Below are positions 43,211-52,952 of a DNA stretch of 64,000 nucleotides, piece by piece. Positions within the stretch are counted from its first letter, which is position 1. Every line of letters begins with the position of its first letter. The notes under the pieces were generated by a model. The model did not search any database. It was not told the origin of the DNA and saw only the letters and a list, made by a program, of their open reading frames with translations. Source of the stretch: DATKUK01 sp035530655 (GTDB lineage: Bacteria; Planctomycetota; Phycisphaerae; UBA1845; DATKUK01); the NCBI GenBank assembly GCA_035530655.1, contig DATKUK010000014.1:1-64000 (forward strand), given 5' to 3'. Both the position numbers and the translations under genes were made by a program.

Positions 43211-45019
43211 GTGAGTATTGCGTACCATAAACGAACGCACAGATGTGGCGAGCTTCGAGCCGAGCACCAGGACCAGGAGGTGCTTCTGGCCGGGTGGGTG
43301 CAGAACTACCGCGACCACGGCGGCATGGTGTTTATCGACCTGCGCGACCGGCAGGGCCTGACGCAGCTCAAGTTCAATCCCGATACGGACCCCGAGGCGC
43401 ACCGGATCGCCCGCGGGCTTCGCAGCGAGTACGTGATCGCCGCCCGCGGCGTGGTGGCCCCGAGGCCCGAGGACATGGTCAACCCCAAGCTGGCCACGGG
43501 CGAGATCGAGGTGAACGTGCGCGAGGTGGAGATCCTGAACCCGGCCGACACCCCGCCGTTCGAGATCGTCGAGCACGTCGAGGCGTCGGAAGACCTTCGG
43601 CTGAAATATCGCTACCTCGACCTGCGGCGGCGCCCGATGTGCGAGGCGCTGCAACTGCGCCACCGAATCACCAAGGCCCTGCGTGACTACTACGATCGCG
43701 AGGGCTTTCTGGAGATCGAGACGCCGTTCTTGACCAAGTCGACTCCGGAAGGCGCGCGCGACTATCTCGTTCCGTCGCGGGTGCAACAGGGGCGTTTCTA
43801 CGCCCTGCCGCAGTCGCCGCAGTTGTTCAAGCAGCTATTCATGATCGCGGGGTTCGATCGGTACATGCAGATCGTGAGGTGCTTCCGCGACGAGGACCTG
43901 CGGGCCGACCGACAGCCGGAGTTCACCCAGGTCGACATCGAAATGGCCTTCGTCCAGGCCGACGACGTCATCTCGTTGGTCGAAGGGAGCCTGGCCCACC
44001 TGATGCGCGAGGTGAAAGGCGTCGAGGTACCCCTTCCCATGCCGCGGATGACCTATGACGAGGCGATGCGGGAGTACGGCAGCGACAGCCCCGATCTGCG
44101 GTACGAAATGAAGCTGCGCGACGTGACCGCGTTGGCCGGGCAGACCGAGTTTGCGTCCTTTGCCGAAGCTGTAAGCGGCGGCGGCGTGGTGCGGGCTATT
44201 TGCGTACCCGGTGGGGCCGACATGACCCGCAAGCAGACCGACGAGTTGGCGGCGGAGTTTCGCGGGATCGGCGCGGCCGCCCTGCCGTTGGCCAAGGTGG
44301 TCGACGAACAGGGCAAGCCGTCGCTATCGACGGGCATGGCCAAGTTCTTCCCCGTCGAGAAAGCGGGCGAGCTGATTGCGGCGGCGGGCGCCAACGTGGG
44401 CGACCTGATCCTGTTCGCCGCAGGCGACGAGGCGACGGTGTGCAAGCAGCTTTCGTGGCTGAGAACGACGCTGGCTGAACGGCGCGGCATGATCCCCAAG
44501 AACGTCTACAAGTTCTGCTGGGTGGTCGACTTCCCCATGTTTGAGTGGGATGCCGAGGAGAAGCGCTGGGCTGCGATGCACCACCCGTTCACTTCGCCCA
44601 AGGACGAAGACGTGGGCAAGCTCGACGACGACCCTGGCGCCGTGCGGGCCAAAGCCTACGACGTAGTGCTCAACGGCACGGAGCTGGGCGGCGGCAGCAT
44701 CCGTATTCATCGTGGGGACGTGCAGGAGAAGGTGTTCCGCCTGTTGAACATCTCCGAGGATGAGGCGCGAGTGAAGTTCGGGTTCCTGCTGGACGCGTTG
44801 CGCTACGGCGCTCCGCCTCACGGCGGCATCGCCCTGGGGTTGGACCGCGTTGTGATGCTGCTGCTGGGGCTGGACTCGATCCGTGACGCGATCGCGTTTC
44901 CCAAGACGCAGCGTGCGGTCTGTCCGATGACCGATGCTCCGGGGCCGGTAAGCAATCGGCAGCTCGAGGAACTGGGCATCGACCTTCGGCCACAGGTGAA
45001 AGCGAAGGGCCAACCCTAA
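43211..45019 (+). CDS. aspS: Aspartyl-tRNA synthetase, bacterial type
   Basis: 602 aa, full bacterial length including the inserted GAD domain (about 290-420). N-terminal OB-fold anticodon-binding domain (VLLAGWVQNYRDHGGMVFIDLRDRQG). Class II motif 2 is FRDEDLRADRQPEFTQ and motif 3 is GIALGLDRVVML. It charges tRNA-Asp, possibly also tRNA-Asn. The GTG start has AAGGAG 7 nt upstream. Confidence 0.97.
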   Translation: MSIAYHKRTHRCGELRAEHQDQEVLLAGWVQNYRDHGGMVFIDLRDRQGLTQLKFNPDTDPEAHRIARGLRSEYVIAARGVVAPRPEDMVNPKLATGEIEVNVREVEILNPADTPPFEIVEHVEASEDLRLKYRYLDLRRRPMCEALQLRHRITKALRDYYDREGFLEIETPFLTKSTPEGARDYLVPSRVQQGRFYALPQSPQLFKQLFMIAGFDRYMQIVRCFRDEDLRADRQPEFTQVDIEMAFVQADDVISLVEGSLAHLMREVKGVEVPLPMPRMTYDEAMREYGSDSPDLRYEMKLRDVTALAGQTEFASFAEAVSGGGVVRAICVPGGADMTRKQTDELAAEFRGIGAAALPLAKVVDEQGKPSLSTGMAKFFPVEKAGELIAAAGANVGDLILFAAGDEATVCKQLSWLRTTLAERRGMIPKNVYKFCWVVDFPMFEWDAEEKRWAAMHHPFTSPKDEDVGKLDDDPGAVRAKAYDVVLNGTELGGGSIRIHRGDVQEKVFRLLNISEDEARVKFGFLLDALRYGAPPHGGIALGLDRVVMLLLGLDSIRDAIAFPKTQRAVCPMTDAPGPVSNRQLEELGIDLRPQVKAKGQP

Positions 45020-45081
45020 CTTGACGGCGAAAGGCCGACGAGACGATCGGCACCGTCTGCGAACAGGCCGGAGCCCACGCG

Positions 45082-45103
45082 TGCCTGGCGCTCAAGCGAG
45101 GCA
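45082..45103. terminator. Hairpin between convergent aspS and UroD-family genes
   Basis: TGCCT and AGGCA enclose an inner CGC-TCAA-GCG stem-loop, with a two-base bulge. The site lies between the two stop codons, where a bidirectional terminator is expected. There is no T run on either strand. Confidence 0.35.
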
Positions 45104-45106
45104 GCG

Positions 45107-46192
45107 TCAGCTACCGTAGCGCTGCACCTCGTCGAAGAAGGCGGCTACGTTTTCCCAAGACGTGCAGCTCATCAGGTCGTAGGCGGGCGCGAGGATCAGC
45201 CCCCCGCCGTCGGCGAGTTGGTCGATGCGGCGGCGAACTTCGGCACGAACCTGCTCGCCGGTACCATGGTGAAACAGCCAGGCCGTGCCCGCACAACCCA
45301 CGAGCGTGAGCTGCTGGCCGAAGCGACGCTTGATCCACGCGGGATCCATACAATCGGGCTGGACCGGCTCGACCGCATCGACGCCGATCGCCACCAGATG
45401 CTCCAGCAGGCCGGTGAAATTGCCGTCGCTGTGAAAGCAGACGTGAATGTCCGGCTTGACCGTACGGGCGGCAGCCACCACGCGCCGATAGCGCGGGGCA
45501 AAGACGCGCTGCCACATGGCCGGTGAGACCAACAAACGCGTCGGCTCGCCAAAGTCATCGCCGAAATACAGCACGTCCGCATCGGCGGCGGCGATCATCC
45601 GCGCGTGATGACACACCAGGTCGGTCAGCCTGTCTACCAGCCACATGCTTACGGCACTGCCGTCGGCCAGGTCGCACATGAACGCGTCGAAACCCCGCAG
45701 ACGCCAAGCGGCCTCAAAGATCACGCCCCCTAACCGAGGCGGCACGGCAAAGACCGGCAGGCCGCGGCGCTGATGGGCCTCGACGTCCCACCGCAAGTGT
45801 TGGAAGGCAGCGTCGCCGCCGAAATCGGGAAACGCAAATGCCTCCACATCGTCGACCGAAGCGGCGTGTCGCAACGGGCTGGGCTTTTCCGGCCCGTGTG
45901 GTGAGCGCTCGGGTCTGTAGCCCCAGGCGTGGTATCGTCGCAGTTGCGCCAAGTCGCCCACGAACACATCATGCGGTAGTGACTGGAGGTAGGTTTCAAA
46001 TTGTCGGGCGGCGACCGTCGGTTCGGCGTGCACGACGCGCACGTCGGCGCGCAGCAGGTCGCGTGCCTCGGCCAGATCGATCGATCGACCGTCGGGACGC
46101 AGCAATTCCGCCCAGAACAACGAGGTGGGAATGCGGTCCGGCCGCTCGTGTCGCAGGGCTGCCAGAACTCGTTGACGAGCGTTCATTTGCAT
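45107..46192 (-). CDS. Uroporphyrinogen decarboxylase family protein
   Basis: 361 aa. The fold pattern includes MNARQRVLAALRHERPDRIP at the start, YFGDDFGEPTRLLVSP, CFHSDGNFTGLLEHLVAIGVDAVEPVQ and the C-terminal ADGGGLILAPAYDL. The family covers true HemE and cobalamin-dependent methyltransferases such as MtaA. This gene lacks the N-terminal substrate Arg pattern of HemE, so a methyltransferase-like role is more likely. The start is placed at the ATG two codons before MNARQR. It diverges from the TauE/SafE gene, next to carbohydrate genes. Confidence 0.75.
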   Translation of the reverse strand: MQMNARQRVLAALRHERPDRIPTSLFWAELLRPDGRSIDLAEARDLLRADVRVVHAEPTVAARQFETYLQSLPHDVFVGDLAQLRRYHAWGYRPERSPHGPEKPSPLRHAASVDDVEAFAFPDFGGDAAFQHLRWDVEAHQRRGLPVFAVPPRLGGVIFEAAWRLRGFDAFMCDLADGSAVSMWLVDRLTDLVCHHARMIAAADADVLYFGDDFGEPTRLLVSPAMWQRVFAPRYRRVVAAARTVKPDIHVCFHSDGNFTGLLEHLVAIGVDAVEPVQPDCMDPAWIKRRFGQQLTLVGCAGTAWLFHHGTGEQVRAEVRRRIDQLADGGGLILAPAYDLMSCTSWENVAAFFDEVQRYGS

Positions 46193-46339
46193 GGTGCCCG
46201 AAACTGGTCGGTCCGATGTCTGCCGAGCTGCGTAACCGCAAGGCATCGTAGTGCGTAAGAGCAGCAGGTGTCCAGACGCGCAGTCTGGCTGCTCGCCGAC
46301 CGGGCTTGACGGACCCGCACACCAGGACAGAATGCCCGG

Positions 46340-47086
46340 ATGCTCGGCGGGCTAACGATGGACTGGTGGTTTGTGGTCTCGGCGATCGGCGCGATGGGAA
46401 TCGCGTCGTTTGTGCAAGGCTTCACCGGGTTCGGGGGCGGGATCGTCGCCGTCTCGCTGCTGAGTCTGCTGTACACCGTGCTGGAGGCGACGGCACTGAC
46501 GAACGTCTGCGCGGTGGCGCTGACCTGCGGGATTCTCTGGCATCTGCGGAGGCACGTAGCCTGGCGGATGGTCTGGCCGCTGCTCGCGGGACAGGCCTGT
46601 ACGATCCCACTGGGCATATGGTTCCTGTCCTCGGCCGATGACGGGTTGGCTCGCCGCGTGATGGGGGTGTTGGTTATAGGCTTTGCCGCGTTGTCGCTGC
46701 TCCAGCGAAATCGCAGGCTGGGCGGACCGCTTCGGCCCGCGCCGGCGGTCGGCGTGGGTGCGACCTCCGGGCTGATGAACGGGGCGTTCTGCATGGGCGG
46801 CCCACCGTTGATTGCGTATATCTACAGCCGCGATATGGAGCGCGATGCTCTCAAGGCCACGATCCAAGCTTGTTTCGTCTTCAATTCGGTCTATCGGCTC
46901 GCGGTCGCGGGTGGCGTGGGCCACATTACCGTTCCCACGATCGTCAGCGCCGCTGTCGTGTTGCCGGCGATCCTTATCGCGGCCGGAGCAGGAATGGCGT
47001 TGTCGCGACGGGTCAGCACCGAGCCGTTTCGCCGGATGGCGTGGGTGGTGTTTGCGGTGCTCGGCGCGCTTCTGTGCGTTCGTTGA
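46340..47086 (+). CDS. TauE/SafE family sulfite or organosulfonate exporter
   Basis: 248 aa, eight hydrophobic segments. The family repeat motif FVQGFTGFGGGIVAVSLLSLL is near residues 24-44, and its second-half counterpart GATSGLMNGAFCMGGPPLIAY near 140-160. TauE/SafE proteins move sulfite, sulfonates or related anions across the inner membrane. The start may instead be the ATG at 46358. Its place at the head of a carbohydrate locus with a sulfatase nearby fits sulfur-compound handling, though this is inferred. Confidence 0.85.
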   Translation: MLGGLTMDWWFVVSAIGAMGIASFVQGFTGFGGGIVAVSLLSLLYTVLEATALTNVCAVALTCGILWHLRRHVAWRMVWPLLAGQACTIPLGIWFLSSADDGLARRVMGVLVIGFAALSLLQRNRRLGGPLRPAPAVGVGATSGLMNGAFCMGGPPLIAYIYSRDMERDALKATIQACFVFNSVYRLAVAGGVGHITVPTIVSAAVVLPAILIAAGAGMALSRRVSTEPFRRMAWVVFAVLGALLCVR

Positions 47087-47125
47087 TTGGTAAGGGCTCG
47101 GGACCGCCTCGGAGGTGGCAGAACA

Positions 47126-48811
47126 TTGGCTGAGACTCCACGACGATTCGATCGACCCAAAGCCGTCGCCCGGTTGGCCGAGGCGTGCATCGATCGGGGC
47201 ATGCGCGAGTACGACCCCACGTGCGGGTTCATGGTAACTCGCGAGCGTGATTCGGATCAGGCAACCGGTGACGTGATGGCAACGCTGTCTCTGGCCTGCG
47301 GCATCCTGCACTGGAGCGACGACGAGCGACGAGCGGCTGCCTTCAACATGCTCGAAGCAGTTCTCGCCCAGCAGAGGACCCAGGCGGGCCACGTGCACGA
47401 GGGCAACTTCCCGTGGATTGCCGACGCGGATATGTCTGACGATCTGGACTTCAACGTGGCTGCCTTCGCCGGCAACACCTTGGCGATCATGCTGGCCGTG
47501 GACCCCCGCGGCGGCGCCGACTGGCCGACGGACCTGCGGCAACAGACTCTCGATGCACTGGTGCTGGCTGCCGGATCGTGCCTGCGCCGCCAGGTGCCGG
47601 CGACTTACTCGAACATTGCGTGTCTGTCGGCGTCGACGCTGGTGCTGGCCGGCGAGATGGCCGACCGACCCGAACTGCTCCAAACAGGCCGCCAACTCAT
47701 CGGCTGCATGGCCGAACAATGGCGGCAAATCGGGGCACCTTACGAGTTCCTCTCGCCGACCTATGCGGCTGTCATGTTTTCGGGCTTGCTGGCCCTGCGT
47801 CACCTGGCGACCGATCCCGAGGCCACCGAATTGGCGCGAGCAGCTTTGTCGATTCTCTGGCGGCACATCGCCCGCCACTACCACGCGCCGACCGGCCAAT
47901 TGGGCGGCGCGCAGAGTCGCTGTTACGACGACATCAACACCGGCGGCGTTCTGTGGTACGTCGCGACGGCGCTGGCTGAGCACGAACTTGCGGCCCCGCC
48001 GTTGCCGATCGAGCCGCACCCGATGGCGATCCCCGCAACGATCCTGCCCTCCTGCTGCCCCGCCATCCTTTTGCGAGAAATGGCCCAGCCGCCGATCGAA
48101 CCAATCACTGTGTCCGAGCTGGTCGAGCGGATCGGCGAGACGCCGGTGTATTTCGGCTACCACACGCGCCCGCCGGCGTTGCGAGGCGAGGCGCCGCCGC
48201 CGGCCGTCCGCGACGCGATCGTACCCCGCGCGCGTGTCATCAGATCGCACCGAGACGGACCCGTCTGCATCGGATCGGTTAACGAGATCGACGTGTGGTG
48301 TCAGCGGCGAGGCTGGCAGGCGTTCGTCCGCCACAACCAAGCGGTGTACAATGTGATGTTCGACGTCCGGGTTGAGGCCGCCCACGAAAACGCGCGTTGG
48401 CTGTGGAAGATGGCCCTGACGCAACGATGGCGCCAGGACGATCATAGCTGCTGCGGTACACTGGAAACGGCGCCGATCCGTAACGGTTGGCTTCTGGGAT
48501 CGCACTGGACCGAGCACCTGCACGGACCGTGCCCCTTGACCCGTCTGGTGGCCGGCCTGCGCTGGAGCAGGCTGCCGCTGGACGCACCGGAACCGACCGC
48601 GGATGTCAGCTCGTGGTCCGTCGGCGACCATAGCCTTACCTGGCGCGTCCAGATCGTCGGCGGCCCGCTCGCGATCGTTGACGCCCAGCCGGTGGTCAAG
48701 CCCGGTCGGGTCGTTTGGTTTCGAGCCGAGGCTCCGGCATGGAATTGGCCCGCCCACGCTGAGATGAATCCCATCATGACATGCCGCCTGGAATGGCGAA
48801 CGCGCCGCTAG
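47126..48811 (+). CDS. Probable carbohydrate-active protein, alpha/alpha-toroid type, family unknown
   Basis: 561 aa from a TTG start, chosen for the strong GGAGGTGG 7 nt upstream. The first 330 residues are helix-rich with toroid-like segments (DQATGDVMATLSLACGILHWSDDERR, FLSPTYAAVMFSGLLALRHLATDPEATE, GGAQSRCYDDINTGG). The last 200 are beta-rich, the layout of many polysaccharide lyases and glycoside hydrolases. There is no signal peptide, so it is probably cytoplasmic. No known family recognised. It is followed 77 bp later by another carbohydrate-type gene. Confidence 0.6.
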   Translation: MAETPRRFDRPKAVARLAEACIDRGMREYDPTCGFMVTRERDSDQATGDVMATLSLACGILHWSDDERRAAAFNMLEAVLAQQRTQAGHVHEGNFPWIADADMSDDLDFNVAAFAGNTLAIMLAVDPRGGADWPTDLRQQTLDALVLAAGSCLRRQVPATYSNIACLSASTLVLAGEMADRPELLQTGRQLIGCMAEQWRQIGAPYEFLSPTYAAVMFSGLLALRHLATDPEATELARAALSILWRHIARHYHAPTGQLGGAQSRCYDDINTGGVLWYVATALAEHELAAPPLPIEPHPMAIPATILPSCCPAILLREMAQPPIEPITVSELVERIGETPVYFGYHTRPPALRGEAPPPAVRDAIVPRARVIRSHRDGPVCIGSVNEIDVWCQRRGWQAFVRHNQAVYNVMFDVRVEAAHENARWLWKMALTQRWRQDDHSCCGTLETAPIRNGWLLGSHWTEHLHGPCPLTRLVAGLRWSRLPLDAPEPTADVSSWSVGDHSLTWRVQIVGGPLAIVDAQPVVKPGRVVWFRAEAPAWNWPAHAEMNPIMTCRLEWRTRR

Positions 48812-48888
48812 CGGGGTCCGCTCGGCGCGGCTAAAATCGCCCCCACGTTCGACCGGCACACGTTCCTCGCTGCGGAGGCACTGTAACC

Positions 48889-50766
48889 ATGGCTATGACG
48901 AACATAAATGCGGATGGCCCCTGCCCGCCGCGCTGGGCGGAACACGGTCTGTTCCGGGAGACCGGACGATACGAAGGACCCGCCGAGACGGCCAAGATGC
49001 TGCTCTCGGGCCGGTGGGACTTCACGCCGCTGCGGCTATGGGAGAAGGCCAACGCGTACAACGACGAGCTGCTCGCCTACGCCAAGGAGCACCACATCAC
49101 GATTCTGCGGCTGGTCTGGTCGCCCGGATTCTCGCACCAGGCCGATCAGGTGCAGTGGGACATTCTGCGCGAATACATTCGCAAGACCCACCGCAAAGGC
49201 ATCAAAGTCGTCGCCTATCTGAGCCTGACCAATTCCTTCTGGCAGGAAATGTTCGAGGCCGAGCCGCAAGCTCGCCAGTGGCGACAGATCCACCACGACG
49301 GCGGCAACGTGCCGTACATGGCTGCCACATACCACGGCGAGGTCAGTCGCGTCCTGCTGTGTGTCAACAACCCAGGCTGGCGCGACTACTTCAAGCAGAA
49401 AGTGTGCGCCGCACTGGAAGCAGGAGCCGATGGTCTGTTCTTCGACAATCTGTTCTCCAAGTGCTTCTGCCCGATCTGCCGCGAGGGGTTTGCCCAGTAC
49501 ACGCGCGAGGTCTACGGGCAAGCGTATGACATGCCCGCCCCGGACGCGGTCACGCAGGACGAGCTGCAAAAGCGGACGGGGATCGAGGTCATCGCCGACA
49601 GTGACCGCAACGTAGCGGGCGACCGCCCGTTTCTGCACCAGGCCCGCAGCGACTACTGGAACCGCAGCACGACGGAGTTTCTGACCGAGGTGTGGGAGAC
49701 GGCCCGCAAGATCAAGTCCGACGTGCTGTTCGGCCACAACGCCCACGAGCGCTGGCCGATGAACCAGGTGGGCAACTATAAGCTCAGCGAGGACGACCAA
49801 CCTTGTAGTTACGATCCCGGCAGCGGTGCGATCTGGACGAACTTCGGCCTATGGAAGTACCTGTTCGAGGACGGCGGCAGGCACAAGCCGTTTCTCAACG
49901 GCGTCCGGTCCAAGGCCGAATGGGCCGAGATCAACGCCTGCGGCGGCGACGCCATCGGCGTGGTCGACCCGGTCTACCACGCCTTCCACAAGCGCTTCGG
50001 CCGGCAGATCTACCACCGGACGCAGCCACTGGGGCGCGTGGGTGTGGTGCTGCGGGGACTGTCGCCCGTGGCCGATCGAGCGCCGTTCTTTTCGCACCTC
50101 GCACGGCACAACGTGCAATTCGACATCGTGATCTACGAGCAGATCGATCAATACAAGCTGTCGCTATACGACCTGCTGATTCTGCTCGACCTGCGGGCCA
50201 TGGGCAGCGACACGGCCGATCGGCTTGGCGACTATGTGCGCCGCGGCGGGAACCTGATCGCCACCGGACCGACGGGAATCGCCAAACACAACTGGCAGCC
50301 GCGCGAGGCGAGCTGTCTGGCCGACGTGCTGGGCGTCGACGGTGAAGCGTCTACCGCCGGGCGTATGGAGAGCAACTTCGGGAAAGGTCACGTAGTGTTC
50401 TACCCCGAATCGATCGCCGACAAGCTCAAGGACGATCAGATCGGCGAGTACGGCCGCCAGTTCATCGAAGACGTCCGTCGTTTGCAGGGCACGCCGGTCA
50501 TCGAAGTCGACGCGCCGGACGGCGTGTTGGCCAGCGTGACGGGCAGAGGGCGCAGTAAGATCGTCGTTCACCTGATCAACTACCGGCCGGCGCCCGTAGG
50601 GGCGATCCAGGTGAGACTGCCCGGCTGCTCATTCAGCCAGGTGACGCTGCTGAGCCCCGACCAGCCCGAACCCAGGCTCGACCGCGTCGACGCGCGATCC
50701 GACGGACTGAGCTTTGCGGTCGAGGGTCTGGACGTGTACGCCGTCGCGGTGGCAAGTCGTTCCTGA
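48889..50766 (+). CDS. Glycoside hydrolase-like protein with TIM barrel and GATase-like domain
   Basis: 625 aa. The barrel about 20-370 includes LRLVWSPGFSHQADQVQWDILREYIRKTHRKGIKVVAYLSLTNS and GADGLFFDNLFSKCFCPICREGF, like putative glycosyl hydrolases of the GHL6 type. A flavodoxin-like domain about 375-515 (YDLLILLDLRAMGSDTADRLGDYVRRGGNLIATGP), as in beta-galactosidase trimerisation domains, and a short C-terminal beta domain follow. A CFCPIC pair may bind metal. No signal peptide. The catalytic residues cannot be assigned with confidence. GGAGG lies 11 nt before the ATG. Confidence 0.7.
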   Translation: MAMTNINADGPCPPRWAEHGLFRETGRYEGPAETAKMLLSGRWDFTPLRLWEKANAYNDELLAYAKEHHITILRLVWSPGFSHQADQVQWDILREYIRKTHRKGIKVVAYLSLTNSFWQEMFEAEPQARQWRQIHHDGGNVPYMAATYHGEVSRVLLCVNNPGWRDYFKQKVCAALEAGADGLFFDNLFSKCFCPICREGFAQYTREVYGQAYDMPAPDAVTQDELQKRTGIEVIADSDRNVAGDRPFLHQARSDYWNRSTTEFLTEVWETARKIKSDVLFGHNAHERWPMNQVGNYKLSEDDQPCSYDPGSGAIWTNFGLWKYLFEDGGRHKPFLNGVRSKAEWAEINACGGDAIGVVDPVYHAFHKRFGRQIYHRTQPLGRVGVVLRGLSPVADRAPFFSHLARHNVQFDIVIYEQIDQYKLSLYDLLILLDLRAMGSDTADRLGDYVRRGGNLIATGPTGIAKHNWQPREASCLADVLGVDGEASTAGRMESNFGKGHVVFYPESIADKLKDDQIGEYGRQFIEDVRRLQGTPVIEVDAPDGVLASVTGRGRSKIVVHLINYRPAPVGAIQVRLPGCSFSQVTLLSPDQPEPRLDRVDARSDGLSFAVEGLDVYAVAVASRS

Positions 50767-50767
50767 C

Positions 50768-52924
50768 GTGCAGTCTGTCTGCCTGACACGAACGGCTGAA
50801 GCTCTTATCTTGGAAAGCATGCACCGGGCAAAATCGGTAGAGTGCGGTTTCTTCCGACGCAAAGGCGCCGCGTTGGAGGGGCGGATTGGCAACCTGTCTG
50901 CCCTGTGGGATCGCCATCAAGGCGGCGTGCAGACCATTCTCGATGGGGGCAAGAATCCCGATCGCATCCGCATCGCGGCGCGGGTGCGGCTGGTCAAAGA
51001 CGGAACACCTCTGTTGCTGTTGCAGGAGAGCGATCCCGACCCACGATTGATCATCTGTGAAGAGGGACCCGAGCGCATCGCCCTGCGGGTGATGTATTCG
51101 TTACTGGATGAAGCCGGCACATACCACGGCGACGGACTGAGCGAGACGATTCTGTGGTCCAACGGCGAGGTGCGGCTGGTTTTTGCCGTTCGTTTGGTGG
51201 ACGCGGTCGCGCACGACCGCGTGACGGACGCATGGGTGGAGACGGACGTCGCGTGCGATGCGCGCGAGGTCCTGGTTGGCACCCGTGGCAAAAAGCAACT
51301 GACCCAAGAGGATCTAACCGCAAGGCGAGACTATCGGTTCGCCACACAATTGCCCGGGCGGTTCGTGTCGATGCTCGCACGCGGCAGCTCGATCGCCTTT
51401 GCCTGGGACAGCCGTGACGGGGCCGACACCGACACGCTTGGCGGGGCGGGTCTGTGGCATGGACCGGGCGACCGCGCGCCCTACTACGACACCTGGGGCC
51501 ATCTGTATTCTCAGTGGCAGGGCCAGGCGGGCTGGGCGGCACACCCGAGCGGACGGCTGGTGCTGGGCCGAACCGAACGGGGAGTTTGCCTTGCGTGGCA
51601 CTGGCTGCACGGGGCCCGGAGGACCTGCGGCGCGAACTTCGGCCTGAAGGCGATGATCGGTCTGTCCTTCGCGCGCAAAGCCGACGAGACCGCTCGACGC
51701 ATCAGAGCGCTCCACAAGCCGCTCGTACCCCAAGTCGAGGGCGGCGAGTTTCGCTGCCTGGACATGATCGAGAACGCACTGCTCTACAGAAAGACAGCCG
51801 ATACGCTGCACCTGACGTTTCCGCGCGACCCGCTGCGGCGCACAGCCCACGTGCGGGCGTTCGGTCTGTCGTGCCGCGGAGGCGTCGAGATTGAACGAGA
51901 CGGACGATTCGCCGCCCCGCATCTTGTGTCGCTTGCAGGTCAGACCGACGACCCGTACGGACCGAATCTGGCCAGGCCGGGCGACCGGTTCGTGCCGATC
52001 GTCGGCGAGCCATCCAAGGGACCGTTCGAGGCTGTGTTCTCGGTGCCGCTATCTGCCCGACGACAAACGCATGTCACGGTGCGGGAAGCACCCGGAATCA
52101 GTATGGCCTATGCCAAATGGGACGACCGGCAGGTCTACGTCATACGTGCCGGCGATGCCAACGGCGCGACCACGGCGTTGCTGTCCACACAGACCTTGTG
52201 CCTGCATGATCTGCGCGAGACATCGAGCCACGAGCCCGCGTTGGTCCGCGTGCCGCTCTGTTGGTACCCGACCAACGTGCAGACTCGCGGCCATTGCCTC
52301 AACGAACTCGAACAGTTCAGGCTTGAAGCGAACGGTCCGGACGCGCTGCGCTTTCGCCTGGTGTCGACTAACCCGAACCACCGGGCACGATCGACGACCC
52401 TCGTCGAGATCGCTCGGCGCCGCTCTGCACCCGTGGTTCAGGTCGACACGCGTCTGGACGTGCTCAGACAATGGGACTTGGATCAGATCCAATACCTCAA
52501 CAGCTTCCCCAGCAGATCGTGGCAGCCCAGTCACTGGCCCGACAGTTGGGTGGTGGTGATGACGGCCGACGGCCGCGTGATGCAGGAATTCTTCAAGGAG
52601 CCGCGATCGAAGCAACGTCTGGGTGACCGAATCCAGACGTGGCGCAACACACTCTTCTTCGCCCAGGGATCAGCCGACCGCGGCAACATCTTCATCCTGG
52701 TGAGAAACGCCAGGCCGGTGCGTCAGGCGCACGGCTACATGCTGTGCCCCGTCTGGCTGGACTCGCACTTCTCGATAGAGGACCTCAAGCCGCCAGTGAG
52801 GGCAGGCCGGTCGTTCGAGGTAAGCTACACAATCGGCATCGCGGGCGACAGCAGCCTGTCACGCACCGAGGCCGTCGAGATCGGACGGCGCGCGCTGGCT
52901 GCCGGCAAGTTGGACTTCACCTAA
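50768..52924 (+). CDS. Large beta-rich protein of unknown function
   Basis: 718 aa if the GTG at 50768 is the start; an ATG at 50819 is an alternative (701 aa). Beta-strand-rich throughout with many Trp and Arg (GQAGWAAHPSGRLVLG, FAWDSRDGADTDTLGGAGLWHGPGDRAPYYD). There is no signal peptide or known motif. The GTG begins 1 bp after the stop of the GHL6-like gene, so co-transcription is almost certain and a carbohydrate role is likely. Confidence 0.65.
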   Translation: MQSVCLTRTAEALILESMHRAKSVECGFFRRKGAALEGRIGNLSALWDRHQGGVQTILDGGKNPDRIRIAARVRLVKDGTPLLLLQESDPDPRLIICEEGPERIALRVMYSLLDEAGTYHGDGLSETILWSNGEVRLVFAVRLVDAVAHDRVTDAWVETDVACDAREVLVGTRGKKQLTQEDLTARRDYRFATQLPGRFVSMLARGSSIAFAWDSRDGADTDTLGGAGLWHGPGDRAPYYDTWGHLYSQWQGQAGWAAHPSGRLVLGRTERGVCLAWHWLHGARRTCGANFGLKAMIGLSFARKADETARRIRALHKPLVPQVEGGEFRCLDMIENALLYRKTADTLHLTFPRDPLRRTAHVRAFGLSCRGGVEIERDGRFAAPHLVSLAGQTDDPYGPNLARPGDRFVPIVGEPSKGPFEAVFSVPLSARRQTHVTVREAPGISMAYAKWDDRQVYVIRAGDANGATTALLSTQTLCLHDLRETSSHEPALVRVPLCWYPTNVQTRGHCLNELEQFRLEANGPDALRFRLVSTNPNHRARSTTLVEIARRRSAPVVQVDTRLDVLRQWDLDQIQYLNSFPSRSWQPSHWPDSWVVVMTADGRVMQEFFKEPRSKQRLGDRIQTWRNTLFFAQGSADRGNIFILVRNARPVRQAHGYMLCPVWLDSHFSIEDLKPPVRAGRSFEVSYTIGIAGDSSLSRTEAVEIGRRALAAGKLDFT

Positions 52925-52952
52925 ACAGACGAGACCTTGTCTGCGACCTCGG

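Noticed and set aside
46352..48859. An 835-codon minus-strand frame across the TauE and toroid-like genes
   Set aside because: The plus-strand genes have membrane or domain patterns and ribosome sites. The minus frame spans several of them and is Arg/His/Gln-rich.
52926..52943. CAGAC/GTCTG hairpin between convergent genes as a terminator
   Set aside because: The stem is only five base pairs and no T run follows.
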